Of a stretch of 64,000 bases of DNA, positions 44,001 to 52,143 are shown in pieces (within the stretch, counting starts at the first letter, position 1; the number at the start of each line of letters is the position of its first letter). Origin of the DNA: CAZJLP01 sp964546955 (GTDB lineage: Bacteria; Verrucomicrobiota; Verrucomicrobiia; Opitutales; Opitutaceae). Below the pieces are notes generated by a model, which worked only from the letters and a program-made list of their open reading frames with translations, made no database searches and had not been told where the DNA came from. Location of the stretch: positions 1-64,000 of the forward strand of contig CAZJLP010000006.1 in the NCBI GenBank assembly GCA_964546955.1, given 5' to 3'. Made by a program: the position numbers and the translations under genes.

Positions 44001-45445
44001 CGAGCACTGCCGCGACCCTGACCGTCACGGCTACAGTCGTACCGGGCATTCCGACGCAACCGGTCGATCAACGGGTGACCGTCGGCCGCAATGTCACCTT
44101 CTCCGCGGCCGCCACCGGCACACCCTCTCCCTCCTATCAATGGCAGATTTCGACGGACGGCGGTGTCACTTGGACAAACTTGTCCAACAACAGCACGTAT
44201 TCAGGCACGAATACCGGGACCCTGCAGATCACAGGCGCCACATCGACCCTAAACGGCTCCCGCTATCGTTACGTCGCCACCAACCTCGCCGGCACAACGA
44301 ACAGCTCGCCCTTCACCTTGACCGTTGCCGCGGTGCTATTCCCGAATCCGGTGGCGATCGCGGTCGACAGTACAGGCAACCTGTACGTCAGCGATTCCAC
44401 CAACAACACGATCCAGCGGATCACCAGCGATGGCAGCCTGAGTACGTTCGCGGGTTCGGCCGGAGCGCAAGGATCGGCGGATGGCGCTGGCGCGGCCGCG
44501 ACCTTCCGCCAGCCCAACGGCGTGGCAATGGACGCCGCGGGCAACGTCTACATCGCTGATACCGGAAACTCGACCATCCGCATGATCGCACCGAACGGGA
44601 CGGTGACAACGATTGCCGGCTCCGCGGCCGCCGGCGGATCCGCAGATGGCACCGGCACCGCCGCGCGCTTCAACGGTCCGACCGGTCTCGCGGTCGACTC
44701 GTCCGGCAATATCTACGTCGCGGATACGGGCAATCACACGGTACGCAAGATCTCGCCCGCTCGGGTCGTCACCACGCTTGCGGGCGCAGCCGGGGCCTTG
44801 GGCTTTGCAGACGGCGCCGGGTCGAACGCCCGGTTCAATCAACCTTGGGGCGTCGCAGTCGACGCGGCGGGCAACGTGTACGTTGGCGACACGAACAATC
44901 AGCAAGTCCGCAAGATCACATCGGCCGGTGTTGTCACGAGCCTGGCCGGGTTACAGGGGGTCGCCGGAACCTCCAACGGGATGGGTAACGCCGCGTTGTT
45001 CAACCTGCTCACCGGCCTGGCAATCGATTCCGCAGGCGCTGTCTACGTGGCTGACACCGGCAACTCAACGGTGCGAAAGGTGACCCCGACGGGTGTCGTC
45101 TCCACGATGGCGGGCCTGCCCGGCGTCGCCGGTTCGCAGGATGGCCCGGGCGCCGTCGCGATGTTCAATCAACCGAAGGGTCTTGCGGTCGACAGCGCCG
45201 GAAACATTTACATTGCCGATTCTGGCAACGCCGCCATCCGGAAAATTGCCGCCACCGGCGTTACAACCGTGGACGCCGTTCCGGTCGTAGAACCGCCGCC
45301 GCCTCCCCCGCCGCCACCACCTCCGCCTCCACCGCCTCCCCCCCCGCCCTCTTCAGGCGGGGGTTCGAATCCGTTGTGGTTGGTAGCGGCGTTGGCCGCA
45401 TTGGGCACTGCACGGACCTTGTCCATGCGCCGGTCCATAGCCTAA
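38072..45445 (+). CDS. Giant secreted RCC1/NHL beta-propeller protein with IPT, Ig-like and C-terminal sorting-like tail
   Basis: The protein has 2457 residues (subject to the N gap) with a signal peptide (TTLFALGFAFATHAIA). Domain order: BACON-like module (about 35-113); 14 RCC1 repeats of 48 residues (114-790); IPT/TIG; Ig-like; a second BACON-like module; 14 RCC1 repeats (1053-1728); IPT/TIG; three Ig-like; six NHL repeats (2090-2406); 19 consecutive prolines; SSGGGS; a membrane helix (LWLVAALAALGTA) and basic end (MRRS). The two blocks of 14 fit four seven-bladed propellers, and the NHL part a six-bladed one. The typical unit reads HTLFVKTDGTLWAMGxNxxGQLGDGT. It is probably surface-bound and adhesive; no enzyme motif is seen. 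Confidence 0.9.
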   Translation: MSTRSSRSFVSRCFSTTLFALGFAFATHAIAVTTVTPTTKEVGAGRVAYQILVNDTAAWTASSDSAWATVSAASGALDSNLEIFVQPNATGADRTAQITIGTQVHTITQRAASVGLREVWAFGNDEDGRLGANRLLRRLLPGSAQTGIVSVSAGRNHMGMIKTDGTLWMVGYNAFGQLGDNTTTDRSAPFQLSTNVSAVSAGDIHTLYLKTDGTLWAFGSNTTGALGDGTTSSRRIPVQIATGVAAIAAGNRHSLFVKTDGTLWAVGQNTNGQLGDGTTTNRLLPVQVATGVSSVAAGANHSLYIKTDGTLWGMGSNSSGQLGDNTIVNRPTAIQIATNVASAAGGGLHTVFVKNDATLWAIGSNTRGQLGDGTTTQRRLPVQVATAVAXXXXAIAGDSHTLYVKTDGTAWANGDNSEGQLGDGTTANRSTAVQVGTGVSRVEAGNDHSALVATDGSLRTVGSDSNGQLAIGSALHRSLPTQAASGAQTISVAQDHSVYLAADGTLWGFGNNTQGALGVPTTVHRSSPVAIATGVAAAAAGTRTTHYIKTDGTLWAQGLNLSGQLGDGTNTSRSTAVQIATGVASIAGAGGGQTLFVKTDGTLWATGSNADGQLGDGTTVDRNTPIQVATGVAFATNGREHSLFLKTDGTLWGMGRNTSGQLGDGTSTSRSTPVLIASGVTTMAAGTLHSLFVKTDGTLWGMGGNVLGQLGIGTSSSVLIPVQIASGVASVSAGSSTSAFLKTDGTVWAMGNNTIGQLGDGSATARSTPVQVASNAQAIASAWEHTLIIATGDIRVTTALPQVTSFTPSNLNAGTNITIEGTGFVNVTSVSFNGVAAASFTVLSPTQITAVVPDVVIANGAITVTTMNGSGSSASNFSAQPVITAQPTDKTAYTGHSAVFIASASGVPAPAYQWSKGGIPIPGATSNRLAFTNIQASDAGTYSVTATNATGSATSATVTLTVQTAGTGTALEILPATKEVGAGRVVYGLQVRSDSAWTSSSNANWAVVSASAGALEGTVDIVVAPNTTASNRTATITVGGLAHTVTQRAAGASLTELWATGLDNYGQLGDGAIAWRRIPAQIDSNVRAVGTGGATTFIIKNDGTLWVAGSNTSGEIGDGTLTPRLTPIQIATNVVAADGGSAHTAFVKGDGSLWTVGSNTSGQLGDGTNVAKLTPIQVDTGVVSVGTGNSHTLYSKSDGTLWGVGLNSSGQLGDGTVTTRLSPVQITTNVSMVASGTQHGIFLKTDGTVWTMGDNTEGQLGDGTTTDRNSPIQIATGARYVTSGYQYSLFIKNDNTLWITGRNLNGQYGNGTTVRSLVPVQIATDVQIAYAGAGQTLFVKTDGTLWGMGYNIYGQLGNGSAADIYTPVLIASNVSTTFGGVATSSTHSLFVKTDGSAWAMGYVGHGRLGPVTTERHLPVQIASQVSSSSAHYQNMAFVKADGSLWSLGDNGRGNPGDGTNTPRSVPVSSVNGATAGAVGTNHLLVLKADGTVWAAGGNEDGQVGNGTTADQKVLSMIASNVTSIAAGADQSFFIKNDGTLWAFGNSLSGQLGTGSTSDRLLPVQVATGVSKVASMMSHTVFVKTDGTLWGMGLNSSGQLGDGTTTNRLTPIQIATGVVIAAAGTEHTAYVKTDGTLWVLGGNTYGQLGDGTTSSRPAAVQIATGVASVSAGEYHTAFLKADGSLWSVGRNANGQLGDGTKVDRVSPVQIASNVISVSAGSYLTTFIANGESRVTTLAPQLSSYTTAASGADTLLTINGANLSIATAVSVDGTAALGYSVASPSQIVATMPGALALTGRTLTVTTVNGTATLVLAAAPAISAQPISQTVFATQTAAFSVSAASSVAPSYQWLKDGVPIAGETAATLTLANVASSAAGSYTVTVANAGGSVTSNAATLTVNPFPVPTISTQPANQAVFATQTAVFTVVATSMSTPTYQWLRNGSPISGATAATLTLANVAPSAAGNYTVEVTNPGGTVTSTAATLTVTATVVPGIPTQPVDQRVTVGRNVTFSAAATGTPSPSYQWQISTDGGVTWTNLSNNSTYSGTNTGTLQITGATSTLNGSRYRYVATNLAGTTNSSPFTLTVAAVLFPNPVAIAVDSTGNLYVSDSTNNTIQRITSDGSLSTFAGSAGAQGSADGAGAAATFRQPNGVAMDAAGNVYIADTGNSTIRMIAPNGTVTTIAGSAAAGGSADGTGTAARFNGPTGLAVDSSGNIYVADTGNHTVRKISPARVVTTLAGAAGALGFADGAGSNARFNQPWGVAVDAAGNVYVGDTNNQQVRKITSAGVVTSLAGLQGVAGTSNGMGNAALFNLLTGLAIDSAGAVYVADTGNSTVRKVTPTGVVSTMAGLPGVAGSQDGPGAVAMFNQPKGLAVDSAGNIYIADSGNAAIRKIAATGVTTVDAVPVVEPPPPPPPPPPPPPPPPPPPSSGGGSNPLWLVAALAALGTARTLSMRRSIA
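39240..39249. other. Assembly gap of 10 N within an RCC1 repeat
   Basis: Ten N bases interrupt the sixth RCC1 repeat of the giant protein. The frame happens to be preserved, but the local spacing shows the true number of missing bases is not ten: the repeat would be three residues too long. The gap sits in repetitive DNA, where short-read assembly commonly fails. Confidence 0.98.
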
Positions 45446-45568
45446 CACAAGCGCATCCACGCATCACCCGCCGGAGTTCGCCCAGGCGGGTGCAACACCG
45501 GCTTTTTGCCTGGCCACGCTTTCAGGACAAACTGCTCCTGATGCCGTGGCCTCTTCTTGCTCTAGCGA

Positions 45569-46291
45569 CTACGTCAGCTCCTGGAGCAATCCCCGAAGCT
45601 CAATTGCGTTCTTGATCGCGAAGCCCTCGCGGTCGTTGTTAAAGTAGACCCACACTTCCTTTGCCCCGGAGACGGCGATCCGACGCGCCCAGGCGGTGAG
45701 TTCTTCCGTGGAGTAATCGTGGCGATACCATCGCGTGCGACCGTGAAAGCGAAGGTACAAGATTTCCGCCTTTGCCGGCATGACTTCGGGAAGTCGCGGC
45801 GCACTGACCGCACAGAAGATAAGCTTCCGCTTCTCGAACGCACGGTACACGGATTGCCGCCACCAGCTCTTGTGCCGAAACTCCACGGCATTGCGACGCG
45901 CCGGGTCGAGTTGGGCGACGATGCTTTTTAGGCGAGCCGGAGTATATTTGTAGCTGGGGGGAAATTGGAATAGAAAACACCCCATCTGGCCGCCGAGGAT
46001 ATCGGCGATCTCATAAAACGACTCCACCAAACGCTTCGTTCGCACCATCCGGCGTTCATGCGTGATTTCCCCGTTCACCTTCACCGTGTAGCGAAAACCC
46101 GGCGGGGCCTCTCGCGCCCACCCGCGAACTGTCGCAGGTCGTGGCCAATTATAGAACGGCGCGTTGAGCTCCACCGTATCAAACACGGATAAGTAATGTT
46201 TGAACCAGGTTTTTGTCGGGGCACGGTCGGGATAAAAAATTCCCTTCCAGTGCCAGTAAAACCACCCCGAGCAGCCAATATGAATTTCCAT
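45569..46291 (-). CDS. DUF72 family protein
   Basis: The 240 residues match DUF72 throughout: IGCSGWFYWHWKGIFYP at the start, TVELNAPFYNWP, FRYTVKVNGEITHERRM, LFQFPPSYKYTPARL, AVEFRHKSWW, LYLRFHGRTRWYRHDYS and VWVYFNNDREGFAIKNA. The family forms a TIM-barrel and is widespread, but its activity is not established. Cytosolic. It is divergent from nothing and lies after the giant gene on the opposite strand. Confidence 0.9.
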   Translation of the reverse strand: MEIHIGCSGWFYWHWKGIFYPDRAPTKTWFKHYLSVFDTVELNAPFYNWPRPATVRGWAREAPPGFRYTVKVNGEITHERRMVRTKRLVESFYEIADILGGQMGCFLFQFPPSYKYTPARLKSIVAQLDPARRNAVEFRHKSWWRQSVYRAFEKRKLIFCAVSAPRLPEVMPAKAEILYLRFHGRTRWYRHDYSTEELTAWARRIAVSGAKEVWVYFNNDREGFAIKNAIELRGLLQELT

Positions 46292-46310
46292 GGCAACAAA
46301 AGGCGCCGGG

Positions 46311-46613
46311 CTACTCGGCCTGCTCGAACCGCTCTTCCGCCAACTCCAGGTACCGCAGAAGCGTTTCGAGCGAGCGAGCGCTCTGGCGGTCGGACGTCGA
46401 AGTGGCAGCGGCGGCGCTGATCATGGCCTCCAGCTTGGCGAGGTCGACACGGAGCGACAGCTTACCAGCTCGGACCGGAGCCCGGTGCAGCTCATGCCCC
46501 AATCCCCGCGGCAGGTCCGGGGCCTTGAGGAAGAGGTCCCGCTGAGCCGTCGTGAGGCGGATCGTCACGCGACCTGTCGGTAAAACGCGTGCACGCCGTC
46601 GAGGGTAAAGCAT
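46311..46613 (-). CDS. Small hypothetical protein, 100 aa
   Basis: The ATG at 46611-46613 is chosen over a TTG at 46673. A very basic N-terminus (YPRRRARVLPTGRVTIRLT) leads into two predicted helices, LSLRVDLAKLEAMISAAAA and SARSLETLLRYLELAEERFEQ. The composition is like a coiled-coil or nucleic-acid-associated protein; no family is recognised. It lies 19 bases upstream of the DUF72 gene in the same direction, so co-transcription is likely. Confidence 0.6.
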   Translation of the reverse strand: MLYPRRRARVLPTGRVTIRLTTAQRDLFLKAPDLPRGLGHELHRAPVRAGKLSLRVDLAKLEAMISAAAATSTSDRQSARSLETLLRYLELAEERFEQAE

Positions 46614-46743
46614 CGGCTTTTCGACTCGCGGTGCACGCAATGGTTCGCCGGATTGTACGACCAGCCCGTCCAAGCCGGAGCTCAGGCTGCGACATAGGAT
46701 CGACTCGCTGGCGCTCGCCGCTACAGTTCGGGCACCCTACCCT

Positions 46744-47883
46744 ATGAAGTTTTTGTTGATGCAGGCCTTGTGTGTATCGTGCTTGGCGGAAGCGTTTGCG
46801 CAGCCAGCCCCCGCGGCGGAGATCGGGCGGACGTTGGCCTCGATTGTTTCGCCCGAAGTGCACAACGATGGGCGCGTGTCGTTCCGTTTGCTCGCCCCAA
46901 AAGCAGGTGTAGTGGAACTGAAAGGGGACTGGAGCGCCGCGCCTGAAAAGATGTCACAGGACGAGAGTGGCCTGTGGACAATCTCAGTCGCCGCCTTGGC
47001 CCCGGCCACGTATATCTATGAATTTGTCGTCGACGGCATTCCCATGGCGGATCCGATCAATCCGCGCATCAAACTGCGGATGAGGACGTCGGCCAGTTTG
47101 GTCGAGGTTCCGTCGCCGCAGCCTGGGCTGGCCGATGCGCGAGACGTTCCCCATGGCCGCCTCGAGATCAATTGGCTCCCTTCCACCGTCATGGACGGGC
47201 GCACGCAAGAGGTCTGGGTGTATACACCGCCCGAATACTCCGAGCGGCCGACAGCCCGTTATCCGGTCCTCTATCTGTACCATGGCAACAACGACCGGCC
47301 TGCCGGCTGGATGGACGTGGGCAATTTGCAGTTCATCGCCGACAACCTGATCGCGGAGAAAAAAATGAAGCCGATGATCATCGTGCTGCCGTTCCTTCAT
47401 CTCCTGCCCTACGGCCGACCGGAAACAGCTCCCCGTACGAACCCCGTCGTGTCGGAAGAATTTCTGCTCAAGGATCTCATGCCGTTCGTTCAGACGAATT
47501 ATCGGCTGGCCGATGGCCGACAGAGTCGCGCGGTGGCGGGATTTTCTCTCGGCGGGGCACAAGCCCTCCGGGTTGTCTTCAACAACTTGGATCGGTTCTC
47601 CGCGATCGGCGCCTTCAGCCCCGGGACCAATCACGGATTGCAGACCAACAACGAGGCCCAGCTAAAGGATGCTGAGGGGACGAATGCGAAGCTTGCCGTC
47701 CTCTGGCTCGCCTGCGGGCGAAAGGATCGGCTCTTCGCACCCACGGAGAAATTGTCGGAGGCCTTCACCAGCCGCGGAATAAAACACACGTGGGTGCCGA
47801 CCGAAGGCACGCACAACTACGCCCAGTTGAGAGAGCATCTCATCGCGTTCCTGCCCCTCTTGTTCCAAGAGAACGAGCGTTAA
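46744..47883 (+). CDS. Secreted CE1-type esterase with N-terminal E-set domain
   Basis: The protein has 379 residues with a signal peptide (LCVSCLAEAFA). Residues about 35-115 form an early-set Ig-like domain like CBM48 (VSFRLLAPKAGVVELKGDW, GLWTISVAAL, TYIYEFVVDG). The esterase domain follows: YPVLYLYHGNNDRPAGW, IIVLPFLH, nucleophile Ser in AVAGFSLGGAQA (near residue 267), Asp in ACGRKD and His in EGTHNY. Enzymes with this order are feruloyl or acetyl-xylan esterases or enterochelin-type esterases. Removal of ester groups from plant polysaccharide outside the cytoplasm is the best guess. Confidence 0.85.
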   Translation: MKFLLMQALCVSCLAEAFAQPAPAAEIGRTLASIVSPEVHNDGRVSFRLLAPKAGVVELKGDWSAAPEKMSQDESGLWTISVAALAPATYIYEFVVDGIPMADPINPRIKLRMRTSASLVEVPSPQPGLADARDVPHGRLEINWLPSTVMDGRTQEVWVYTPPEYSERPTARYPVLYLYHGNNDRPAGWMDVGNLQFIADNLIAEKKMKPMIIVLPFLHLLPYGRPETAPRTNPVVSEEFLLKDLMPFVQTNYRLADGRQSRAVAGFSLGGAQALRVVFNNLDRFSAIGAFSPGTNHGLQTNNEAQLKDAEGTNAKLAVLWLACGRKDRLFAPTEKLSEAFTSRGIKHTWVPTEGTHNYAQLREHLIAFLPLLFQENER

Positions 47884-47972
47884 AGCGCCCTCTCCGTATT
47901 CGCTCCTTCCTGCGCGTTTCGTTATTCTGGGGCTCCCTCGAGGCGCCGATCCTTTACCCGCGATGAGTCGGT

Positions 47973-48866
47973 TCAAGGCGCAGCGCGCGGTAACATTTCC
48001 AACCCTCGAAGCCATCCCGCACAAAGCTGGGGCCAAACGCGGGTCTCCTCGGCCTCCGGATGCATTCCGAAACCGTGACCGCCCTTTCGAAACACATGCA
48101 ATTCGGCCGTGCCTCCCCGCTCCTGCAAAAACTGGAATACTTTGATCGTTTTGTCGACCGGCGCCTTGGGATCGTCCGCGGCGTGGACCAGGAACACGGG
48201 AGGAAATGGTTTCTTGTAGGTAATCAGGGGAAGCGGAGGAAACCCGGAATACACGAGGATAAGGAATTGTGGGCCGCACGCCAGCCGATCGATGGGATCG
48301 GCTGCGTTCGGGTCGCCCAGCCCACCATCGGCTACGGTCATGGCCGCGATGGTTCCTCCGGCCGAAAACCCCATTGCGCCAATCCGAGCCGGATCGATAT
48401 TCCACTCCGTTGCTCTCGCGCGCAGCAGCCGCATCGCGCGTTTTCCATCCGCGAAAATTGGATTCAGCCAGGGCGGTTCCCGCGGTGTGGACACATCGAG
48501 CGTCCGATACTTGAGCACCGCTGCCGTTACGCCGATGGAGTTGAGCCATTGCACGGCTTCGACTCCCTCCTTGTCGATGCAAACGAAACGAAAGCCGCCA
48601 CCGGGAATTACCAGGATCGCGGGATTCGGCAAGCTACCCGTTTTCGCCGCCGGATAAATCGTCAAAGTGGGGTCGCTGACCAATCCGATCCACCGGTCGC
48701 GCCGTCCTGTTTCACGTTTGTCCTCCACCGTCTCCTCACGTTCGTGTCTCAGTCCTTCTGCCCCACTCGGCCATAGCCGCGCCTCTTCCGGTGCCGACAG
48801 AGAGATCGGCGGCCCGAAGAAACAGCCGACAACGACGAGCGCTGACAAGACGAACCGGAAAGGCAT
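47973..48866 (-). CDS. Secreted alpha/beta-hydrolase (BD-FAE / acetyl esterase type)
   Basis: The ATG at 48864-48866 follows a GAGGGGGG box and begins directly with a signal peptide (RFVLSALVVVGCFFGPPISLSA), giving 297 residues; an ATG at 48917 is less fitting. The oxyanion segment is VIPGGGF, the nucleophile elbow GAMGFSAGGTIA, the acid HAADDPKAPV and the histidine KGGHGFG. Such enzymes remove acetyl or other small acyl groups from sugars. It is convergent with the CE1-type esterase gene, and two unlike esterases side by side suggest a shared substrate. Confidence 0.85.
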   Translation of the reverse strand: MPFRFVLSALVVVGCFFGPPISLSAPEEARLWPSGAEGLRHEREETVEDKRETGRRDRWIGLVSDPTLTIYPAAKTGSLPNPAILVIPGGGFRFVCIDKEGVEAVQWLNSIGVTAAVLKYRTLDVSTPREPPWLNPIFADGKRAMRLLRARATEWNIDPARIGAMGFSAGGTIAAMTVADGGLGDPNAADPIDRLACGPQFLILVYSGFPPLPLITYKKPFPPVFLVHAADDPKAPVDKTIKVFQFLQERGGTAELHVFRKGGHGFGMHPEAEETRVWPQLCAGWLRGLEMLPRAAP

Positions 48867-49189
48867 TCCCCCCTCGGAGTCCACAGCGCGCTCCTGCCCG
48901 TGAACAATCGAATTCATAGTATGTGTAACAGCCGCCCGGCAGTACCATTCACTTCGTTCGTTTCCTTTCAAGCCTGAATGCCTGCAGGGCCAGCCGATGC
49001 TGCGGCGGGCAGGATTCATAACTTTTGCACCGAAAACCGTCGCCGGACCTTTTGTCTCTTCCGATGCGGTCAACACGCGACCACATCCTGATTGTCGGGC
49101 ATTTGCGCCCTGAGATTACCCTAAAGAGCAGACTTGGGGCGCTTCATCGATAACGCAGAGATAAGGCCGAGCGGTCGTTTCTCCGTGGC

Positions 49190-52033
49190 TTGCCCTTCGA
49201 CTCAGAGCCTGCCAAGATTGCCACTGAACCCCCTGTCTCATTGCCGCCAGTCGCCCGCGAAACGTACACGCCTCCGTCGCCGCCGTCCCTCCCCGCCCCT
49301 CCCAAAGGCCAGAACGCGGCAGAAATCCAACCGCCGTCTCCACAGCGAAGGTTTCGTCAGTTTTTCTTAAAATCGATTCGGGGCCGATTGATGCTGCTCG
49401 TCCTGGCCGTCACCGCCCCAGCGATGGTTTTGGTCGGCCTCCTCGTGCTGCAGGCCTATCAAAACGAACACGCCGCCGTGACGCGCCATCTTTCCGCGAC
49501 CGCGAGGGCATTGGCCGCGTTGGTGGATCAAAGGATCGACCACTACGAAACCATCGCCAAGGGCCTCGCGAACTCGCCGGAACTGGAGAAGGGAGATTTT
49601 GCGGCGGTCGACGCTCGGGCGCGCCAGCTCACGGCGGGAACGAATCGCTGGGTCGTCGTAACCGACGCGAAGGGGCGACGGGTAGTGAACACCCGCATTC
49701 CACTTGGCCCCCCCTTTCCCGAGGTGGACGTCGACGGGGCCGCCCTCGCCGCCGCGCAACGCGGTGAGACGTACGTTTCTCCCCTTGAGGTGGGCGCGGC
49801 CAGCAAAACGCTGCGGATGTTCGTGGCCGTTCCGGTATCCGCCGACGGCCGTTTGAATTACGTCGTCAGCATCGTTGTGCCGCCGTCGGATTTCAGCGCC
49901 GCGCTCGGCATCGGCAAGATTGTGCCGGGCAATGTGGTCTCGATCGTCGACCATACGGGTACGATCGTTGCTCGCAGTTTGGGCCAGGAGTATTTTGTCG
50001 GGCGCAAGGCCACCCCCGACATGGTCGTTGCGGTGACCACTCGGGCCCATGGGGTGGTCGACAGTGTTACCTTGGAAAAGATTCGGGTGCTCGCCGCCTT
50101 CGAACGTGCACCGAGATCGGGTTACGCAGCCTTGATCGGCGCCCCTTACGAGGAACTTTATGCCTCCGCCCGCCGGCTTTTCTGGGTGGGAGGGGCGGTC
50201 TCGGCCGCGCTCTTGTTTGTCGCGTTTTTCGTGGCGTCCTGGATCGGCCAAGCAGTCGTCCATAGCATCGACGGCCTCGTGCACGACGCGGACCGCATCG
50301 GCCGCGGTGAGGTGCCGAGTCCGCGACCCGACCGACTTTCGGAGACGGGAACCGTTGCCTCCGCGATGCGAAATACCGCGGAAAAGCTAGCGGAAAAGGT
50401 CCGCGACAACAACCGGCTTTACGCCGCGCTGCAACTGGAATTGGAAGAACAGAAGCGGCTGGATCACAACAGCCGACGCCTCGCCGCCATCGTCGAGTCC
50501 TCCGGCGATGCCATCATCTCAAAGAGTCTGGAGGGCATCATCATGACGTGGAATGCAGGAGCCGAGCGCATCCTCGGATACACTGTGGACGAGATCGTGG
50601 GCCAACCGATCACAAAATTGATTCCACACGATCGGCTCGCGGAAGAACCTCGGATTCTGGACGCGATCCGCAGAGGGGAGCGAATCGACCATTTTGAAAC
50701 GGTCCGGCAACGGAAAGACGGGAGCCTGGTCCCGATCTCCCTTTCGGTCTCGCCGATCAAGAACAGCGCCGGCCAAATCATCGGAGCCTCCAAAATCGGA
50801 CGGGATATATCGGTGCGCCGACAGTACGAGCGTCAGCGGCAGGCATTGTTCGAACTGATGGAAGCGGTGAACCGCGCCACCGACTTGGCTCAGATCAACG
50901 CCGCCGCGATCGACGCCATCAAACAATCTTTGTCTGCGGACCGCGCCGCGATTCTCCTGTTCGACGCCGACAAGGTGATGCGTTTCAAGGCATCCGACGG
51001 CTTGTCTGAGGAATATCGAAAAGCCGTCGAAGGGCACTCTCCCTGGAAAATCGACGACACCAATGCCCATTCGATCGGGATCGACGATGTCGCGAATGCG
51101 TCCTTCGACGACGGGTTGCGCCGGGCCATTCAAGCCGAGGGGATTCGCGCGCTCGCCTTCATTCCCATCTCTTTCGAGGGTCGGCTGCTGGGCAAGTTCA
51201 TGGCCTACTATAACCAAGCTCAGCGGTTCACACCTCTATTGCTGCGCCCGGCCGAGGCCATTGCCGCGCAAGTGGCATTCGCGATCGAAAGGCGCCGCGG
51301 TGCCGAATTGCTGGAATCGCTGGTGAACGAACGAACGGCATCTCTCCGCGAGGCCATCGAACAAATGCAGGAGTTCTCCTACAGCATGTCGCACGACCTT
51401 CGGTCGCCCCTGCGTGGCATGCGAGGCTACGCGCAAGCCTTGCTTGAGGATCACGGCGAGAGCCTGAACAATGAAGGACGCGAACTACTCGGCAGAATCG
51501 TGAACGCAGGCGAACGGATGGACCAGATGATCCAGGATCTGCTGACCTACAGCCGGGTTTCCCGCCGGGAGATGCCGATGACTCCCGTATCGATCGACAA
51601 ACTGGTGTCCGAACTCCGTTACCAATACCCCGAGCTCAACACGTCCCGGGTGAACTTTCAGATCAAGGGCGATTTGGGCAGAGTGTTTGCTCACGAACCT
51701 TCGCTGACCCAGGTCCTGGCGAATTTGCTGGGAAACGCGGTGAAATTCGTCGCCCCGGGCACTCGCCCCGAAGTGATGCTCCACACGGAGACTCGCGGCG
51801 ATCGCCTCAGGTTATGGGTCAAAGACAACGGCATCGGGATCAAACCGGAGTACCAAAAGCGCCTTTTTGGTCTGTTTGAGAGAATCCACCCCGAGAAACA
51901 CTTCGAAGGCACGGGCATCGGGCTGGCCATCGTCCGGAAAGCAGTGGAACGAATGAATGGATCGGTGGGAATGGAATCCGATGGCGTGTCCGGAAGTCGA
52001 TTCTGGATCGAACTGCCCAAAGCGGGATCCTGA
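49190..52033 (+). CDS. Membrane sensor histidine kinase with Cache-like, HAMP, PAS and GAF domains
   Basis: The frame begins at a TTG (49190); the true start may be slightly downstream but must precede the basic stretch RRFRQFFLKSIRGR that leads TM1 (about 68-88). An extracytoplasmic Cache-like domain follows (to about 325), then TM2 (FWVGGAVSAALLFVAFFVASW), HAMP, PAS (about 426-545, SSGDAIISKSLEGIIMTWN), GAF (about 565-705), HisKA with His in SMSHDLRSPLRG (near 735) and HATPase with N box LLGNAVKF and DNGIGI, GTGIGLAIV. The full set of kinase motifs indicates an active kinase. No response regulator is adjacent, so it is an orphan. Confidence 0.9.
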   Translation: MPFDSEPAKIATEPPVSLPPVARETYTPPSPPSLPAPPKGQNAAEIQPPSPQRRFRQFFLKSIRGRLMLLVLAVTAPAMVLVGLLVLQAYQNEHAAVTRHLSATARALAALVDQRIDHYETIAKGLANSPELEKGDFAAVDARARQLTAGTNRWVVVTDAKGRRVVNTRIPLGPPFPEVDVDGAALAAAQRGETYVSPLEVGAASKTLRMFVAVPVSADGRLNYVVSIVVPPSDFSAALGIGKIVPGNVVSIVDHTGTIVARSLGQEYFVGRKATPDMVVAVTTRAHGVVDSVTLEKIRVLAAFERAPRSGYAALIGAPYEELYASARRLFWVGGAVSAALLFVAFFVASWIGQAVVHSIDGLVHDADRIGRGEVPSPRPDRLSETGTVASAMRNTAEKLAEKVRDNNRLYAALQLELEEQKRLDHNSRRLAAIVESSGDAIISKSLEGIIMTWNAGAERILGYTVDEIVGQPITKLIPHDRLAEEPRILDAIRRGERIDHFETVRQRKDGSLVPISLSVSPIKNSAGQIIGASKIGRDISVRRQYERQRQALFELMEAVNRATDLAQINAAAIDAIKQSLSADRAAILLFDADKVMRFKASDGLSEEYRKAVEGHSPWKIDDTNAHSIGIDDVANASFDDGLRRAIQAEGIRALAFIPISFEGRLLGKFMAYYNQAQRFTPLLLRPAEAIAAQVAFAIERRRGAELLESLVNERTASLREAIEQMQEFSYSMSHDLRSPLRGMRGYAQALLEDHGESLNNEGRELLGRIVNAGERMDQMIQDLLTYSRVSRREMPMTPVSIDKLVSELRYQYPELNTSRVNFQIKGDLGRVFAHEPSLTQVLANLLGNAVKFVAPGTRPEVMLHTETRGDRLRLWVKDNGIGIKPEYQKRLFGLFERIHPEKHFEGTGIGLAIVRKAVERMNGSVGMESDGVSGSRFWIELPKAGS

Positions 52034-52143
52034 CGATTGCAGACATAGTTCGTCGCCGCTCTCTCATTAAGGGCCGCGAGGACGGGCCTCGATCTCCGGA
52101 CATTTCATTTGGCGGCATCGATCGTTGTGTTAGTCTGGCTAAC

